DNA of 64,000 nt from CAZIFG01 sp964539135 (GCA_964539135.1 CAZIFG010000005.1:26071-90070), one strand, 5' to 3'; shown: positions 45,001 through 52,051, numbered from the stretch's first letter. Notes: generated by a model from the sequence alone, not told the origin. Translations and numbers: made by a program.

Positions 45001-47196
45001 AAAGATATCGTTTTAAGCGTAGGGGATATTACGAGCGCGAATTCTTGGATGCGGCAGCCCATAATATCCACACTGAATACATGGCAGCTTCCAGTGTCAA
45101 ATAACAGAGTTTATACCATAAAAGCAGCCATTGTATCTGGAAATATTATTGATCCTTTAATACAAATCAAAGAGGTTAAAATAGGGACTTTTGTAGATTG
45201 GCATGTAGGCGAGTCTGAATACATTATAGAAGGGCCAGGCGTGACATCTTTAAATACAAGCTTAGATATCCCCACCAAACAGGTTCGAATTGGAAATTTA
45301 GAAAATGCAACATATGAAATTTATAATGATGGCATATTACAAAGTGCCGGCATCCAAATAGCGCCTCGGACAGGAGTGATCTCAACTTTAGATGTCAAGG
45401 CAGGAAATGTGATTGTTTCAGGTCAAATTCAGGTGGCGGGTTCGTCTAATATGCAGGTATCAGGGGGGCTGGTTTCAACAAATGCATTAACGATTATTTA
45501 TAACTATCAAACACAAAGTACAGGAAGTTTGAAACTTTCAGGAGGAAGATTGCGTTCCCATTATTTAACGTTTTATGGGTCGCCTCAAAATCATTTTGGA
45601 ACCTTTGTGGGAGAAGGAGGTGTTTTAGAAGTAAGAGGCATTGATTATGTTGGATTTGGAGAGTTTAATTCCGGTAGAAGCACCTTGGACGTGAAAGATA
45701 ATTTGTTTATATTTAATGGGGGGTTAGTCATTCCCACAGGCGGCGCCATTGAAATCTCGCTGGATAACAATGTTTCGGAAAACATAGGGCAGGTCTTTGC
45801 ATCTGGCATAACCATTAACGGAAAAATACAGGTTACAACTCAACTGGTTCTAGATGAGCCTCGTACATTTACCCTTTTTCAAACCAATGCAGGGTTAAGT
45901 GTAGCGTCGGCATCAGTCACATTACCAAGCTTACCAAGCTATTTGACCTGGAATACGCAGGCATTAATACCCTCGGGCCAAATACAAATCGTCTATAATG
46001 ATGCAGATAATGATGGCGTAGTGGATATTTTAGATGCCTTTCCAGAAGATGCAGCACGAAGCACCCCAGACATTTGGTTAAGAAATCGAGAGAGTTTGCT
46101 ATCAGGGTTTGGGCCATTAACCACCACCGTGAATTTATCGGTAGGGGTAACCTTAAACATTGCCTATAACGGATTTTTAGCCTGGACCAAAGGTAATTTT
46201 AGTAGGCCTCAAGAGAGAGTGACCCTAGATGCGGATTTATCGCCGCCACTACCCGGAACACAGCGGGTAGTAACCGTATCTATTCCCGTAAGTGAAGGCA
46301 GAACCTATCGCATAGAGGTGGGGCTTGTAAATCGTAATGGAAGTCTAGTCACAGGTTCAAGGACCATTGTGGTTCCGACCTTAAGTGTGTCGCTTGTAGT
46401 GGATGGCGATCTAGATGGGGATGGTATTTTGAATTATCTAGATCCTTATCCTTATGATAGGGACTTATCAAGCAGACCAAGTAGAAACAGTGAAACACAA
46501 ACGCGGGTAAGTACAGAAAATTTGGGACTTTGGATAGATGCGAGCGGGGTGCATGGTGCGAATGCAGTGACGCTCAATACAAAATTAAAAACCATTTTAG
46601 ATCAAAGTGGCAATCAGAATGATATCCGTCAGGATGAAAGCATGAATCAGCCCTATCTGGTAGAAAGTGCACGCTTAAGAATCAAAAAAGCCCTTCGAAG
46701 TGACGGATCTGCGATTTTAAAAGTACCCGAATCTGCCCTGTCCACGATGACAGCCTTTGAGTTGTATGCGGTAGTGGCCAAAGAAAATCGGGAAGGAAAG
46801 GATATTATCTTTTCAGCCAATGATGATGAGGTTCAAATTGGCATTGAAAATACACAGTTTTTTATTGAAGAAAAAGGCGTGAAATCACTCATTGGCAAGG
46901 CCTATCCCAATGTTGTCTATTTGGTAAACGTAACCCAGGAGATCCAATCCGGACAGGCAACAGTCAGGGTGCAAATATCCGGCGGAAACAGGATCACGCG
47001 ACGCTATACGGTAGGTGGAAGTAATCCCGTGAACAGTCTCTATATCTTGGGTTTTCCAAGCAGTGGAAGCGGATTTAGAGGCGATTTAGGGGAGTTTAGA
47101 CTCTATAAACAGCTTTTAAACAAAGCGTCTCGACTGCAGGTTGAAAATGAGCTGGCGAAAAAGTGGCGAATTTATTTACATAGACAAAATTGGTAA
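39079..47196 (+). CDS. Giant repetitive adhesin-like surface protein (2,705 aa)
   Basis: An exported protein with an N-terminal signal segment (LFIGLILAFLLVSMPGLIA). The body alternates beta-helix modules rich in GG-x-L and SGG turns with calcium-binding thrombospondin-3-like loops (DSDGDGLLDSEDEYP, DTDGDGVPDEDDP and similar, seven in all). Five modules end in an autotransporter-associated pattern, LP-x-L-x-x-x-x-x-W-x-x-x-x-L-x-x-x-G-x-L. The last 230 residues (from LWIDASGV) look like a LamG/concanavalin-type domain. Ser, Thr and Asn are abundant. This is a classic architecture for a secreted or cell-surface adhesin. Its neighbours (PorV-like and FlgD-Ig genes) may handle export. No FlgD-Ig tail is present on this protein itself. 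Confidence 0.8.
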   Translation: MSKKEEKFAGLFIGLILAFLLVSMPGLIADSGGFYGRGRATVDLPAAGSVYPKTTTSVNLTIGHNATPTFNGYLAWTLNQPFESGARTTLNAGSAPASISLTGLTNNAIHRIYLGWVSSDASSLLDADITSSNFVIEGDADVSTMKIYTSGYDTAGHTEVGKSIYIGSTSNASVVWNTANYLGPTLFLGGKKNLNSTLTINSGVVGIAGDTWLGKESNSTGSMTILGGSITLATLNRGLGIGTLLINGGATEIGIINPLSSLVMSSGSLTVSTINTHFQILGGSVSPSLNTSQIWITGNYTQGAGATLSIQLTPISGSVLAQSLSVLSNMNLAGGLSVTTRNTLVPTRSVTLNVLSWGGTVTGSFDRIQLPNFGSSVVWSTANLYTQGVLNLSVAEVDSDGDGLLDSEDEYPYDASRGSHIHINYPLNNMFIENTATSLNVIVTGSIRPGYLGSLVISTGDITISSQRVTLPLQSRVTQSILITANAAYRLTIGVVSSNGFLDPLIATRSILFGVGYQTPSTDILIEGADYVTQSSSLDTSQSIWVAHLSPLSYTIPSSSVVSINTLNLGYRKFMPTTLNIQGTLNGYLMYNGFIGTSKVFQSGGSVEFFQIGLGGNEGEGHYYLSGGSLKLNVLYIEDTDTRSQFRMTGGLLDLGILGMPSQNAFTLEGGTLNVRSVTFINGSLIQAPTASIQITLTNYPSALRAESMTLNGRLVIITDNNTALSLNSTFQLFTVSGSKVISFNSMQLPAVPTGMMWTTQNLASLGQLSLVALDTDGDGVPDEDDPFHLDATRSTANILLIDPDYFLLPLSPNVTFITPYVSANVAPSFTGYLAWSSGNFSVTANRVTENVYRPTSNLRAGFTMYHVPIAQGQTMTLTMGLVNQYGALMPGVATFSLTASVALLDTDGDGVRDEDDPYPLDATRSTANIVLIDPDYFLRPFNPNVTFISPYVSANVAPSFNGYLAWSSGNFSITANRVTENIYRPTSDLRAGFVMYHVPIEEGQTMTLTMGLVNTYGALIPSVATISLTQSVVSRHVTILAPTQNYEPTTSISSVTVSVENALPYQYPWNIAITTRNITDVSGWITQSITSTLNTWVLPITDNHVYDISVVMVSANQIAPSIDVKQARIGSFLTLKSNDLQWIIEGPGTVTATSLSLPTWAARIGNLYDINHVISNGVTWNLNSVWLAPREEVTATLNISGGTINISADIKVGALGKGVVVQSGGDVSINAIAINEKGIWNLSGGRLKTNYMDFYGGATGTFNATGGTLEVGTLSLYGGSGFNLASATLDIKRTSFVFGDLTVPTASKIILYLTSATQNTQLLASRVTVNGTLQVLKNGPYSLSQDTKFNVFFENNRNISIKPSQLQLPTLNEVLTWNIEELETSGNLQIININGDGDRDGDGVIDKNDAYPTDNTRSTGNIRILFPLTQTYYIQSVTNNEIMVANSEMITVNESISSINFIFKTVLPSGYTGKLAISTGDITVSENRMILNLASSITQSISVSRNSVYKVTVAAISANNQVDTSIATQSIIFGIGRPRYPEALVIEGTRVTQSVSIVTTRDIVIGNLEDIDYTLPEGVTINGYVISTGWLANSRSTLNIEGGVSGAIMIMGEGGYSHANQSKGLINAYWLAVGKYGSYRFLGGKIALNTLEFRDSIQPEPFRMLGGLLETSRIYMPSTNTFVIESGTLSGRWQYTSTQSAVYTFIEGSLLQEPSGNLELFLSSEWEGHGILRAESITLNGHLNILTANTETLQMNKTYQIFSVSKNISLNLRSLTLPTIPAQWYWATSNLGIDGTLTLVSDDDDLDGTRNQWDAYPTDSARSTANISLQDPSFYLQPLNPGISSIVIYAIGTVAPSFNGWIAWATQNFNVTANRVTVNAYISTADLRSLFGYYGVPIAEGTTINITNGLVDQFGALLPGVATFSLTQHVPSRHIDIVLPTNNTDYKVERATITVNIQNLLPYDYFPFGEIPTKDIVLSVGDITSANSWMRQPIISTLNTWQLPVSNNRVYTIKAAIVSGNIIDPLIQIKEVKIGTFVDWHVGESEYIIEGPGVTSLNTSLDIPTKQVRIGNLENATYEIYNDGILQSAGIQIAPRTGVISTLDVKAGNVIVSGQIQVAGSSNMQVSGGLVSTNALTIIYNYQTQSTGSLKLSGGRLRSHYLTFYGSPQNHFGTFVGEGGVLEVRGIDYVGFGEFNSGRSTLDVKDNLFIFNGGLVIPTGGAIEISLDNNVSENIGQVFASGITINGKIQVTTQLVLDEPRTFTLFQTNAGLSVASASVTLPSLPSYLTWNTQALIPSGQIQIVYNDADNDGVVDILDAFPEDAARSTPDIWLRNRESLLSGFGPLTTTVNLSVGVTLNIAYNGFLAWTKGNFSRPQERVTLDADLSPPLPGTQRVVTVSIPVSEGRTYRIEVGLVNRNGSLVTGSRTIVVPTLSVSLVVDGDLDGDGILNYLDPYPYDRDLSSRPSRNSETQTRVSTENLGLWIDASGVHGANAVTLNTKLKTILDQSGNQNDIRQDESMNQPYLVESARLRIKKALRSDGSAILKVPESALSTMTAFELYAVVAKENREGKDIIFSANDDEVQIGIENTQFFIEEKGVKSLIGKAYPNVVYLVNVTQEIQSGQATVRVQISGGNRITRRYTVGGSNPVNSLYILGFPSSGSGFRGDLGEFRLYKQLLNKASRLQVENELAKKWRIYLHRQNW
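41398..42180 (+). repeat. Recent tandem duplication within the adhesin gene
   Basis: Two adjacent units of about 390 bp (41398-41790 and 41791-42180) are highly similar at the DNA level. Each starts with the calcium loop DTDGDGV and continues through RSTANI, SANVAPSF and AWSSGNFS. A diverged third relative lies at 44485-44860. Confidence 0.85.
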
Positions 47197-47212
47197 GGAC
47201 AAAGGAGTACGT

Positions 47213-47923
47213 ATGATAAGACAATGGAAACAGAGCACGGTATATATAGGAATTATGTTAGTCCTGATGGGATTATCCATCGCCGCCCATGCCTTACCAA
47301 GAACCGTTTTATTGGAATCGGTGATTAAAAAAGACGGGACACCTTTAAACGGACGATACAATGTGCAGTTGACATTATTGAATGGGGACACATCGGTTTT
47401 TGTAGAAAATCATCCCTCCGTTAATTTTGTATCGGGAAAAGTCAAGCTTGAGATTGGAAGCATTGTATCTTTAAATACGGCCATGTTAGACAGCGATAAT
47501 CCGAGATTGGTGATGAGTATCGCAGGGGCAGGTGCCGATGCAGATTTAATCAGTATCCCCATTTTGTCGCAATTTTATGCCCTAAAAGCAAAAGAAGCCG
47601 ATCGATTAAGTGTTCAAAGCGTTTTGGTCTTAACAGAAGGGGGCGGTACGCTACCCATCAATTGGACCAGCCGAAATCGACAAAAAATCACCTTAACATC
47701 AGGAAAGACGGTGACGTTTACGAATCCTGAAAGTCCGGAAACCCTAACCTTACTCATCGTACATGGAAATGCGAATGAAAAAATCATCAACTGGCCCGTG
47801 TCTGTGAAATGGGCAAATGGCAATGCAGCACCAGAGCTTTCGCAAGAGTCTGGGGTGACGGATATTATTTCGTTTTATTTTGATGGCACTACCTATTATG
47901 GAACCTTTACGGGGGGCTTTTAA
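47213..47923 (+). CDS. Exported hypothetical protein following the adhesin
   Basis: A 236-aa protein with a clear signal peptide (YIGIMLVLMGLSIAAHA). ATG 47213 has AAAGGAG 7 nt upstream; a longer frame from 47141 would overlap the adhesin and lacks a ribosome site. The mature part is beta-rich. The central segment begins with a domain like those of tail-fibre or collar proteins (DGTPLNGRYNVQLTLLNGDT), and the end has WPVSVKWANGNAAPELS followed by SFYFDGTTYYGTF, a pattern seen in phage-tail and surface C-terminal domains. No family name can be given. It is probably co-transcribed with the adhesin and may be its partner. Confidence 0.7.
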   Translation: MIRQWKQSTVYIGIMLVLMGLSIAAHALPRTVLLESVIKKDGTPLNGRYNVQLTLLNGDTSVFVENHPSVNFVSGKVKLEIGSIVSLNTAMLDSDNPRLVMSIAGAGADADLISIPILSQFYALKAKEADRLSVQSVLVLTEGGGTLPINWTSRNRQKITLTSGKTVTFTNPESPETLTLLIVHGNANEKIINWPVSVKWANGNAAPELSQESGVTDIISFYFDGTTYYGTFTGGF

Positions 47924-47963
47924 GCATCAGATAAAAAGAGAATTTTTATAGTTGTCAACATCT

Positions 47964-47993
47964 CTTGCTACTTCTTTAAAAATCATGTTAAAA
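47964..47993 (+). promoter_or_regulatory. Promoter of the rpsF operon
   Basis: TTGCTA (47964-47969), an 18-bp spacer and TTAAAA (47988-47993), with a TG just upstream of the -10. It lies just after an AT-rich hairpin (47931-47949) that may end the preceding transcript. Confidence 0.5.
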
Positions 47994-48032
47994 TGAGCCT
48001 CCATTACTCGGGAAAAACGAGACGATAGGATA

Positions 48033-48057
48033 TTGGTGCCGTTAAACATAACGTCAA
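48033..48057 (+). promoter_or_regulatory. Candidate S6:S18 autoregulatory RNA motif in the rpsF leader
   Basis: An outer stem TTGG/TCAA encloses an inner stem GTTA/TAAC (or CGTTA/TAACG) with an AACA loop. A bulge between them carries CCG. This is the layout of the known rpsF leader element that binds the S6:S18 complex and represses its own operon. It lies 25 nt upstream of the rpsF start, the expected place. The stems are short, so the call is tentative. Confidence 0.55.
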
Positions 48058-48081
48058 CGTGGAAAGAATAAAGGAGAAAAA

Positions 48082-48399
48082 ATGCTAAAAGAATACGATG
48101 CACTGTTTTTGTTAAAAACAAATATTGGCGATGAAAAAATTAAAGCGTCTTGCGAAAAATTAAGCGGATGGATTACAGATAACGAAGGAACCATCGACCA
48201 GTACAATGAAATTGGCGTCAAAGATCTTCAAACAGAATTCAATAAAATGAAGCGTGGATACTACCTTCACATTCAATTCACAGGAACAGCAAAAACTTTA
48301 GAGACCATCAGTCAGCAACTGAGCGTTAATGAAGATTTCTTCAGACATTTGATCGTATTAAGAGAATCTGTACAAGAGGCGGCCCCTGTCGAAGCCTAA
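48082..48399 (+). CDS. rpsF: Ribosomal protein bS6
   Basis: A 105-aa 30S protein that pairs with bS18 in the platform. It starts MLKEYDALFLLKTN, keeps the typical internal strands (GYYLHIQFTG) and FRHLIVLRE near the end, and has a short acidic tail. The AAGGAG ribosome site is strong. The order rpsF-ssb-(ssb)-rpsR-rplI is the common bacterial one. The leader carries a candidate S6:S18 binding element. Confidence 0.96.
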   Translation: MLKEYDALFLLKTNIGDEKIKASCEKLSGWITDNEGTIDQYNEIGVKDLQTEFNKMKRGYYLHIQFTGTAKTLETISQQLSVNEDFFRHLIVLRESVQEAAPVEA

Positions 48400-48981
48400 A
48401 TGTCCGCACTAAACCGCATTATTATCATTGGAGAAATGGTAGAGACACCAGATATTAAGGTCACCTCAACTGGCGATCCTTTGGCGTCGTTTCGTTTAGC
48501 GGTAAAAAGACCCAATCGTGTAGAAGGTGCAGCGCCTCAAATGGATTACATTAAAGTGGTGGCTTGGAGACAAGTTGCGGAGTTGGCACAGCCCATTCAG
48601 AAAGGCATGTTAACCTTAGTGGAAGGTCAAATTCATACGCGAAGTTATGATACAGAAGCGGGAATTCGAAAATATGTCACAGAGGTTGAAGCCCGGAATA
48701 TTCAACGTTTAACCGAAAATGAGGCTTCTTTTTCGAACGCAGGCATTCAGCCCCTAAAACAAGTGAAACAAGAGATAAAAACCGAGAGGGCGTCTGTATC
48801 TCATGGTGTTGCGAGTCCCATTGAAGTTCTTGAAACAGCGACACAGACATCTCCAAGCCCCGCTTTTGATTTTGAAGAATCGCACACTCAGACGAGCGCC
48901 TCACAGAACAGTATGAATGAATTACCCGGAAAAATGCCCCCAGATTTTGACCAAGAGCTGGAAGAAGATATTCCATTCTAG
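48400..48981 (+). CDS. ssb: Single-stranded DNA-binding protein with acidic tip
   Basis: A 193-aa SSB. The OB fold (1-105) has LNRIIIIGEMVETPDIKVT, LASFRLAVKRP and DYIKVVAWR-x-x-AE. A disordered linker with two TQTS patches follows (about 140-170). The C-terminus ends EEDIPF, the canonical tip that recruits repair and replication partners. The ATG follows the rpsF stop with no gap, so it is translationally coupled. It is the first of two SSB genes here and is the likely main replication SSB. Confidence 0.95.
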   Translation: MSALNRIIIIGEMVETPDIKVTSTGDPLASFRLAVKRPNRVEGAAPQMDYIKVVAWRQVAELAQPIQKGMLTLVEGQIHTRSYDTEAGIRKYVTEVEARNIQRLTENEASFSNAGIQPLKQVKQEIKTERASVSHGVASPIEVLETATQTSPSPAFDFEESHTQTSASQNSMNELPGKMPPDFDQELEEDIPF

Positions 48982-48990
48982 GAGAGACGG

Positions 48991-49380
48991 ATGTATAACA
49001 AAGCATTTTTAATTGGACGTTTAGTAAGAGATCCAGAATCCAGAGTCACAAGCTCAGGAATAGCGGTAACACGATTTACAATTGCCGTGGATCGATTTAA
49101 ACGAAAAAAAGAGGGTGAAACAGAAGGTCAGACAGCAGATTTTATTCGCGTAGTAACATGGAGACGGCTCGCAGAAATTTGTGCGCAGTACCTCATAAAA
49201 GGGAAGTTAGTCGCCGTAGAAGGGGCCTTACATATTGACACATACGAAAAAGAAGGTCAAAATCGTGAGGCTGCAGAAATTGTTGCAGATAATATACAGA
49301 TGCTAGACCGAAGCGCCGATAGCCATTCAGCGGACAGTCAGTATGCAGAGGAGTCTGTGGCAGCTGGAAATAATATTTAA
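48991..49380 (+). CDS. Second single-stranded DNA-binding protein, no acidic tip
   Basis: A 129-aa SSB paralogue. The OB fold is complete (MYNKAFLIGRLVRDPESRVTSSG, VTRFTIAVDR, DFIRVVTWRRLAE, GKLVAVEG). After it comes only a short polar tail (about 110-129, SADSQYAEESVAAG) without the DIPF-type tip. Such short SSBs are usually accessory, as in competence or recombination, because they cannot bind the partner proteins that use the tip. It starts 9 bp after the first ssb with a GGAGAG ribosome site and lies before rpsR. Confidence 0.92.
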   Translation: MYNKAFLIGRLVRDPESRVTSSGIAVTRFTIAVDRFKRKKEGETEGQTADFIRVVTWRRLAEICAQYLIKGKLVAVEGALHIDTYEKEGQNREAAEIVADNIQMLDRSADSHSADSQYAEESVAAGNNI

Positions 49381-49401
49381 AAATAAAGGAGAGGCGACAA
49401 A

Positions 49402-49644
49402 ATGATGAAAAAAACAGTACAAATTAAACGCCGAAGCAAACGAAGACGAGTATGTCCACTGTGTGCAGATAAGCAAAGCGTGTTGGATTACAAAGATGTA
49501 AACCGAGTATCTAGATTTATTACAGAAAGAGGTAGAATCGTTCCAAAGCGAAATTCCGGTGTATGTGCAAAGCATCAACGTGTAGTTGAAGAATCCGTAA
49601 AACGCTCACGATATATGGGACTTATTCCCTACACCTTAGATTAA
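49402..49644 (+). CDS. rpsR: Ribosomal protein bS18
   Basis: An 80-aa 30S protein, partner of bS6. It is the zinc-binding (C+) form: CPLC at about 18-21 and a later C-x-x-H (VCAKHQR). The conserved ending ARYMGLIPY is seen as SRYMGLIPYTLD. Two adjacent ATGs (49402, 49405) could serve as start after AAGGAGAGG. It continues the rpsF-ssb operon and is followed by rplI after 11 bp. Confidence 0.95.
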   Translation: MMKKTVQIKRRSKRRRVCPLCADKQSVLDYKDVNRVSRFITERGRIVPKRNSGVCAKHQRVVEESVKRSRYMGLIPYTLD

Positions 49645-49655
49645 GGAGCGAGCGC

Positions 49656-50225
49656 ATGTCAAAAGAAATCGAAGTTATTTTTAAAGAAACAAAAAAAGGC
49701 CAGTTCATTGTTGGACAGCAGAAAAAAGTAAAAGCAGGCTATGCTAGAAATTACTTATTTAGGTATGATTTTGCGGTACCTGTTTCAGAAGGGTTCAAAC
49801 AAGAATTAGATCGTTTAAAGAAAAAAGCAACCTTAAAACAAGCAGAGCTTAAAGTGGAAGCTGAAACGCTCAAAAAAGTTTTAGACAAAAAAGAACTTGA
49901 AATTAAACAAAAAACACATGATCAAGGCCAATTATACGGATCCGTTCATGCGCAAGATGTTGCTGAAAAAATCAACGAAACATTCAAGGTTGAAGTCGAT
50001 AAATTGGATTTGAAAATGTTAACAGTGATTAAAGAGGTTGGCGAATACAATATTTCTGTGGCCATTCATCCCGATGTTAAAATTAACCTCCAGTTATTTG
50101 TACGATCAGAAAATGAAAAAATCGTGAGAGAAATTCAAGCAGCTGTTGTAGAAGAAGAAGCAGTTGAGTCTGAAGACGAAGCAGAGCTTGAAAGCGAAGT
50201 GGTAGAAGAAGAGGCTAACGCCTAG
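49656..50225 (+). CDS. rplI: Ribosomal protein bL9 with acidic C-terminal extension
   Basis: A 189-aa 50S protein. The N-terminal domain has VKAGYARNYLFRYDFAVPV, the bL9 signature (GYARN-x-L). A long connecting helix (about 45-95) and the C-terminal domain (GQLYGSV, ISVAIHPDVKINLQLFV) follow. Ordinary bL9 is about 148 aa. Here about 35 extra residues, nearly all Glu/Asp/Val, follow the C-terminal domain from residue 155 on. This tail is unusual for bL9. AAGGAG lies 9 nt before the ATG. It is the last ribosomal gene of the operon, and uvrC follows 9 bp later. Confidence 0.95.
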   Translation: MSKEIEVIFKETKKGQFIVGQQKKVKAGYARNYLFRYDFAVPVSEGFKQELDRLKKKATLKQAELKVEAETLKKVLDKKELEIKQKTHDQGQLYGSVHAQDVAEKINETFKVEVDKLDLKMLTVIKEVGEYNISVAIHPDVKINLQLFVRSENEKIVREIQAAVVEEEAVESEDEAELESEVVEEEANA

Positions 50226-50234
50226 ATTTTACCT

Positions 50235-52031
50235 GTGTTTTCCTGGGAAATACCTGGTAAACCGCCCAAATCGATTTTACAGAATATCCCCATTTTGCCT
50301 GGCATTTATATCATGCAGGATAAAAATGGGGATATTTTGTATGTAGGGAAAGCCAAAAACCTTAAAAACAGAGTCGGGTCTTATTTTAAAAAAAAGGACC
50401 ACGACGATTTTAAAACCACCGTTTTAGTGGGGAAAATATGCGGATTCGAGCTGATGGTCACGCGAACCGAATATGAGGCCCTCATTTTAGAAAATCAGCT
50501 CATCAAGCAGCACAAACCTCGATACAATATCCTTTTAAAAGACGACAAAAGTTATCCTTATATCCGATTGAGTATGGGGGAACCCTTCCCAAAAGTAGAG
50601 GTTGTCCGTTACAAAAAGAAAGGGGATGATGGGACTGTTGCTAAACGCCTACGTTTGGATCAGCTGCAAGGCCCCCACGTCCGAAAGCCCTTATACGATA
50701 TAAATGAGGACTTGAGGACGAGGATAACACAGCAGATGGCCAAAATAGGCGTTTCGCAACAGTCTCATGATTTATATTTTGGCCCCTTTCCCTCTATTGG
50801 GGCTTCTCGTATGCTGTCTCGACTCTTGGTTGAATTATTCCCCATACGGACCTGCAAACAAAGTATTTCTTTAACTCGAAAAGAGCCCAAATGCATGCTT
50901 TTAGACATTGGAAAATGCATAGGACCCTGTGTCAAAAAAGATATAAAGCCTCAGTATGATCAGCTCATTTCAGATTTAATTCATGTATTATCCGGAAAAG
51001 ACACCACCGTGATCAAGAGACTCACTGTGGAAATGAAAGCCCATTCAAATCAAAAAGCCTTTGAAAAGGCAGCGGAATGTCGCGATAAGATTGCCAAATT
51101 GAAACAAATAGGGGATAGGCAATTGGTGGATTTAAACCGGGAGCTTAATCTTCAAATTTGGACGTATTATGAAGAGCAGGGCATGGGCTACTGTTTGGTA
51201 CAAGGGATAGAAGACGGTAAATTAAGCTATCAACAGGGATTTTATGCCGATAAACAGGCTTATAGCAATAAAGAAGCGTACATCGAACAGAGTTTTGCTC
51301 AGGTGTTAACGCAACATCCCAGCCCCAAACATATTATTTGTGATGAAGAAATGGGGCATTTTTTTAAGCGTATCAAATCCCTATTTAAAGGCGGGTTGAA
51401 ATTGGAAATTCCAAAACGAGGACTCAAAAAAGAGTTGCTTGAAAATGCCCATAAAAATGCAAAAATCGCGGTATTTAGAGTGCGTAAGCTCGAAAGTGAG
51501 GCAGAGGTTAAGACGGATCCCTTGCTGCAATTGCATCAACTATTACAGCTATCCAAACGACCAGAAACAATATTTGGATTTGATATTTCGCATCTTCAAG
51601 GGACAGAAATTGTAGCGTCTGCCGTATGTTTTTCAGCAGGGATTCCAGATAAAAGCAGGTATCGAAAGTTTAAAATTAAAACAGTCAGTGGCAAAAGCAA
51701 TGATCCAGCATCGATGTATGAGGTAGTATATCGCCGATTACAGTTGGCACAGAGGGAACAGGAGCCCTTGCCGGATTTAATTTTAATTGATGGGGGAAGA
51801 GCTCAACTTAATTTTGCGTCAAAAGCCCTTGCCGATTTAGAACTCTTAGGTCAAATTGAGATCGTCAGTTTGGCCAAAAAAGAAGAGGAAATTTACACCT
51901 TATATGAGGCCAATCCACTTAAAATAAAGCGTCATGAACCGGGTTTAAAAGTGCTTCAATATATTCGGGATGAAGCCCATCGATTTGCCCTAAGTTTCCA
52001 AAGAAAAAGACGCAATACATCTTTAAAGTAG
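50235..52031 (+). CDS. uvrC: UvrC excinuclease with an in-frame palindromic-element insertion and no HhH domain
   Basis: A 598-aa nuclease of nucleotide excision repair. The GIY-YIG domain (about 20-100) has PGIYIMQDKNGDILYVGKAK. A 45-residue block (about 133-178) follows that is encoded by the interspersed palindromic element and replaces nothing: YKKKGDDG before it and DLYFGPFPS after it are normally adjacent. The Cys-rich loop and UVR region (AFEKAAECRDKI) follow, then the RNase H-like nuclease (FDISHLQGTEIV, LILIDGGRAQL, DEAHRFA). The protein ends at RRNTSLK, where other UvrC proteins continue into a (HhH)2 domain of about 60 residues. The start is GTG with a weak ribosome site, 9 bp after rplI. 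Confidence 0.92.
   Translation: MFSWEIPGKPPKSILQNIPILPGIYIMQDKNGDILYVGKAKNLKNRVGSYFKKKDHDDFKTTVLVGKICGFELMVTRTEYEALILENQLIKQHKPRYNILLKDDKSYPYIRLSMGEPFPKVEVVRYKKKGDDGTVAKRLRLDQLQGPHVRKPLYDINEDLRTRITQQMAKIGVSQQSHDLYFGPFPSIGASRMLSRLLVELFPIRTCKQSISLTRKEPKCMLLDIGKCIGPCVKKDIKPQYDQLISDLIHVLSGKDTTVIKRLTVEMKAHSNQKAFEKAAECRDKIAKLKQIGDRQLVDLNRELNLQIWTYYEEQGMGYCLVQGIEDGKLSYQQGFYADKQAYSNKEAYIEQSFAQVLTQHPSPKHIICDEEMGHFFKRIKSLFKGGLKLEIPKRGLKKELLENAHKNAKIAVFRVRKLESEAEVKTDPLLQLHQLLQLSKRPETIFGFDISHLQGTEIVASAVCFSAGIPDKSRYRKFKIKTVSGKSNDPASMYEVVYRRLQLAQREQEPLPDLILIDGGRAQLNFASKALADLELLGQIEIVSLAKKEEEIYTLYEANPLKIKRHEPGLKVLQYIRDEAHRFALSFQRKRRNTSLK
50631..50768. repeat. Interspersed palindromic element, copy inside uvrC
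   Basis: About 135 bp (45 codons) with inverted arms 50633-50651 and 50746-50764 pairing at 18 of 19 positions. It shares two perfect blocks with the intergenic copy at 35.6 kb (50647-50672, 50733-50757). The arm sequence GTTGC/GCAAC here corresponds to GTCGC/GCGAC in that copy, so the changes are paired and keep the stem. It is read through in frame without a stop. Confidence 0.92.
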
Positions 52032-52051
52032 AACCGAACCCCTCTCTTAGG

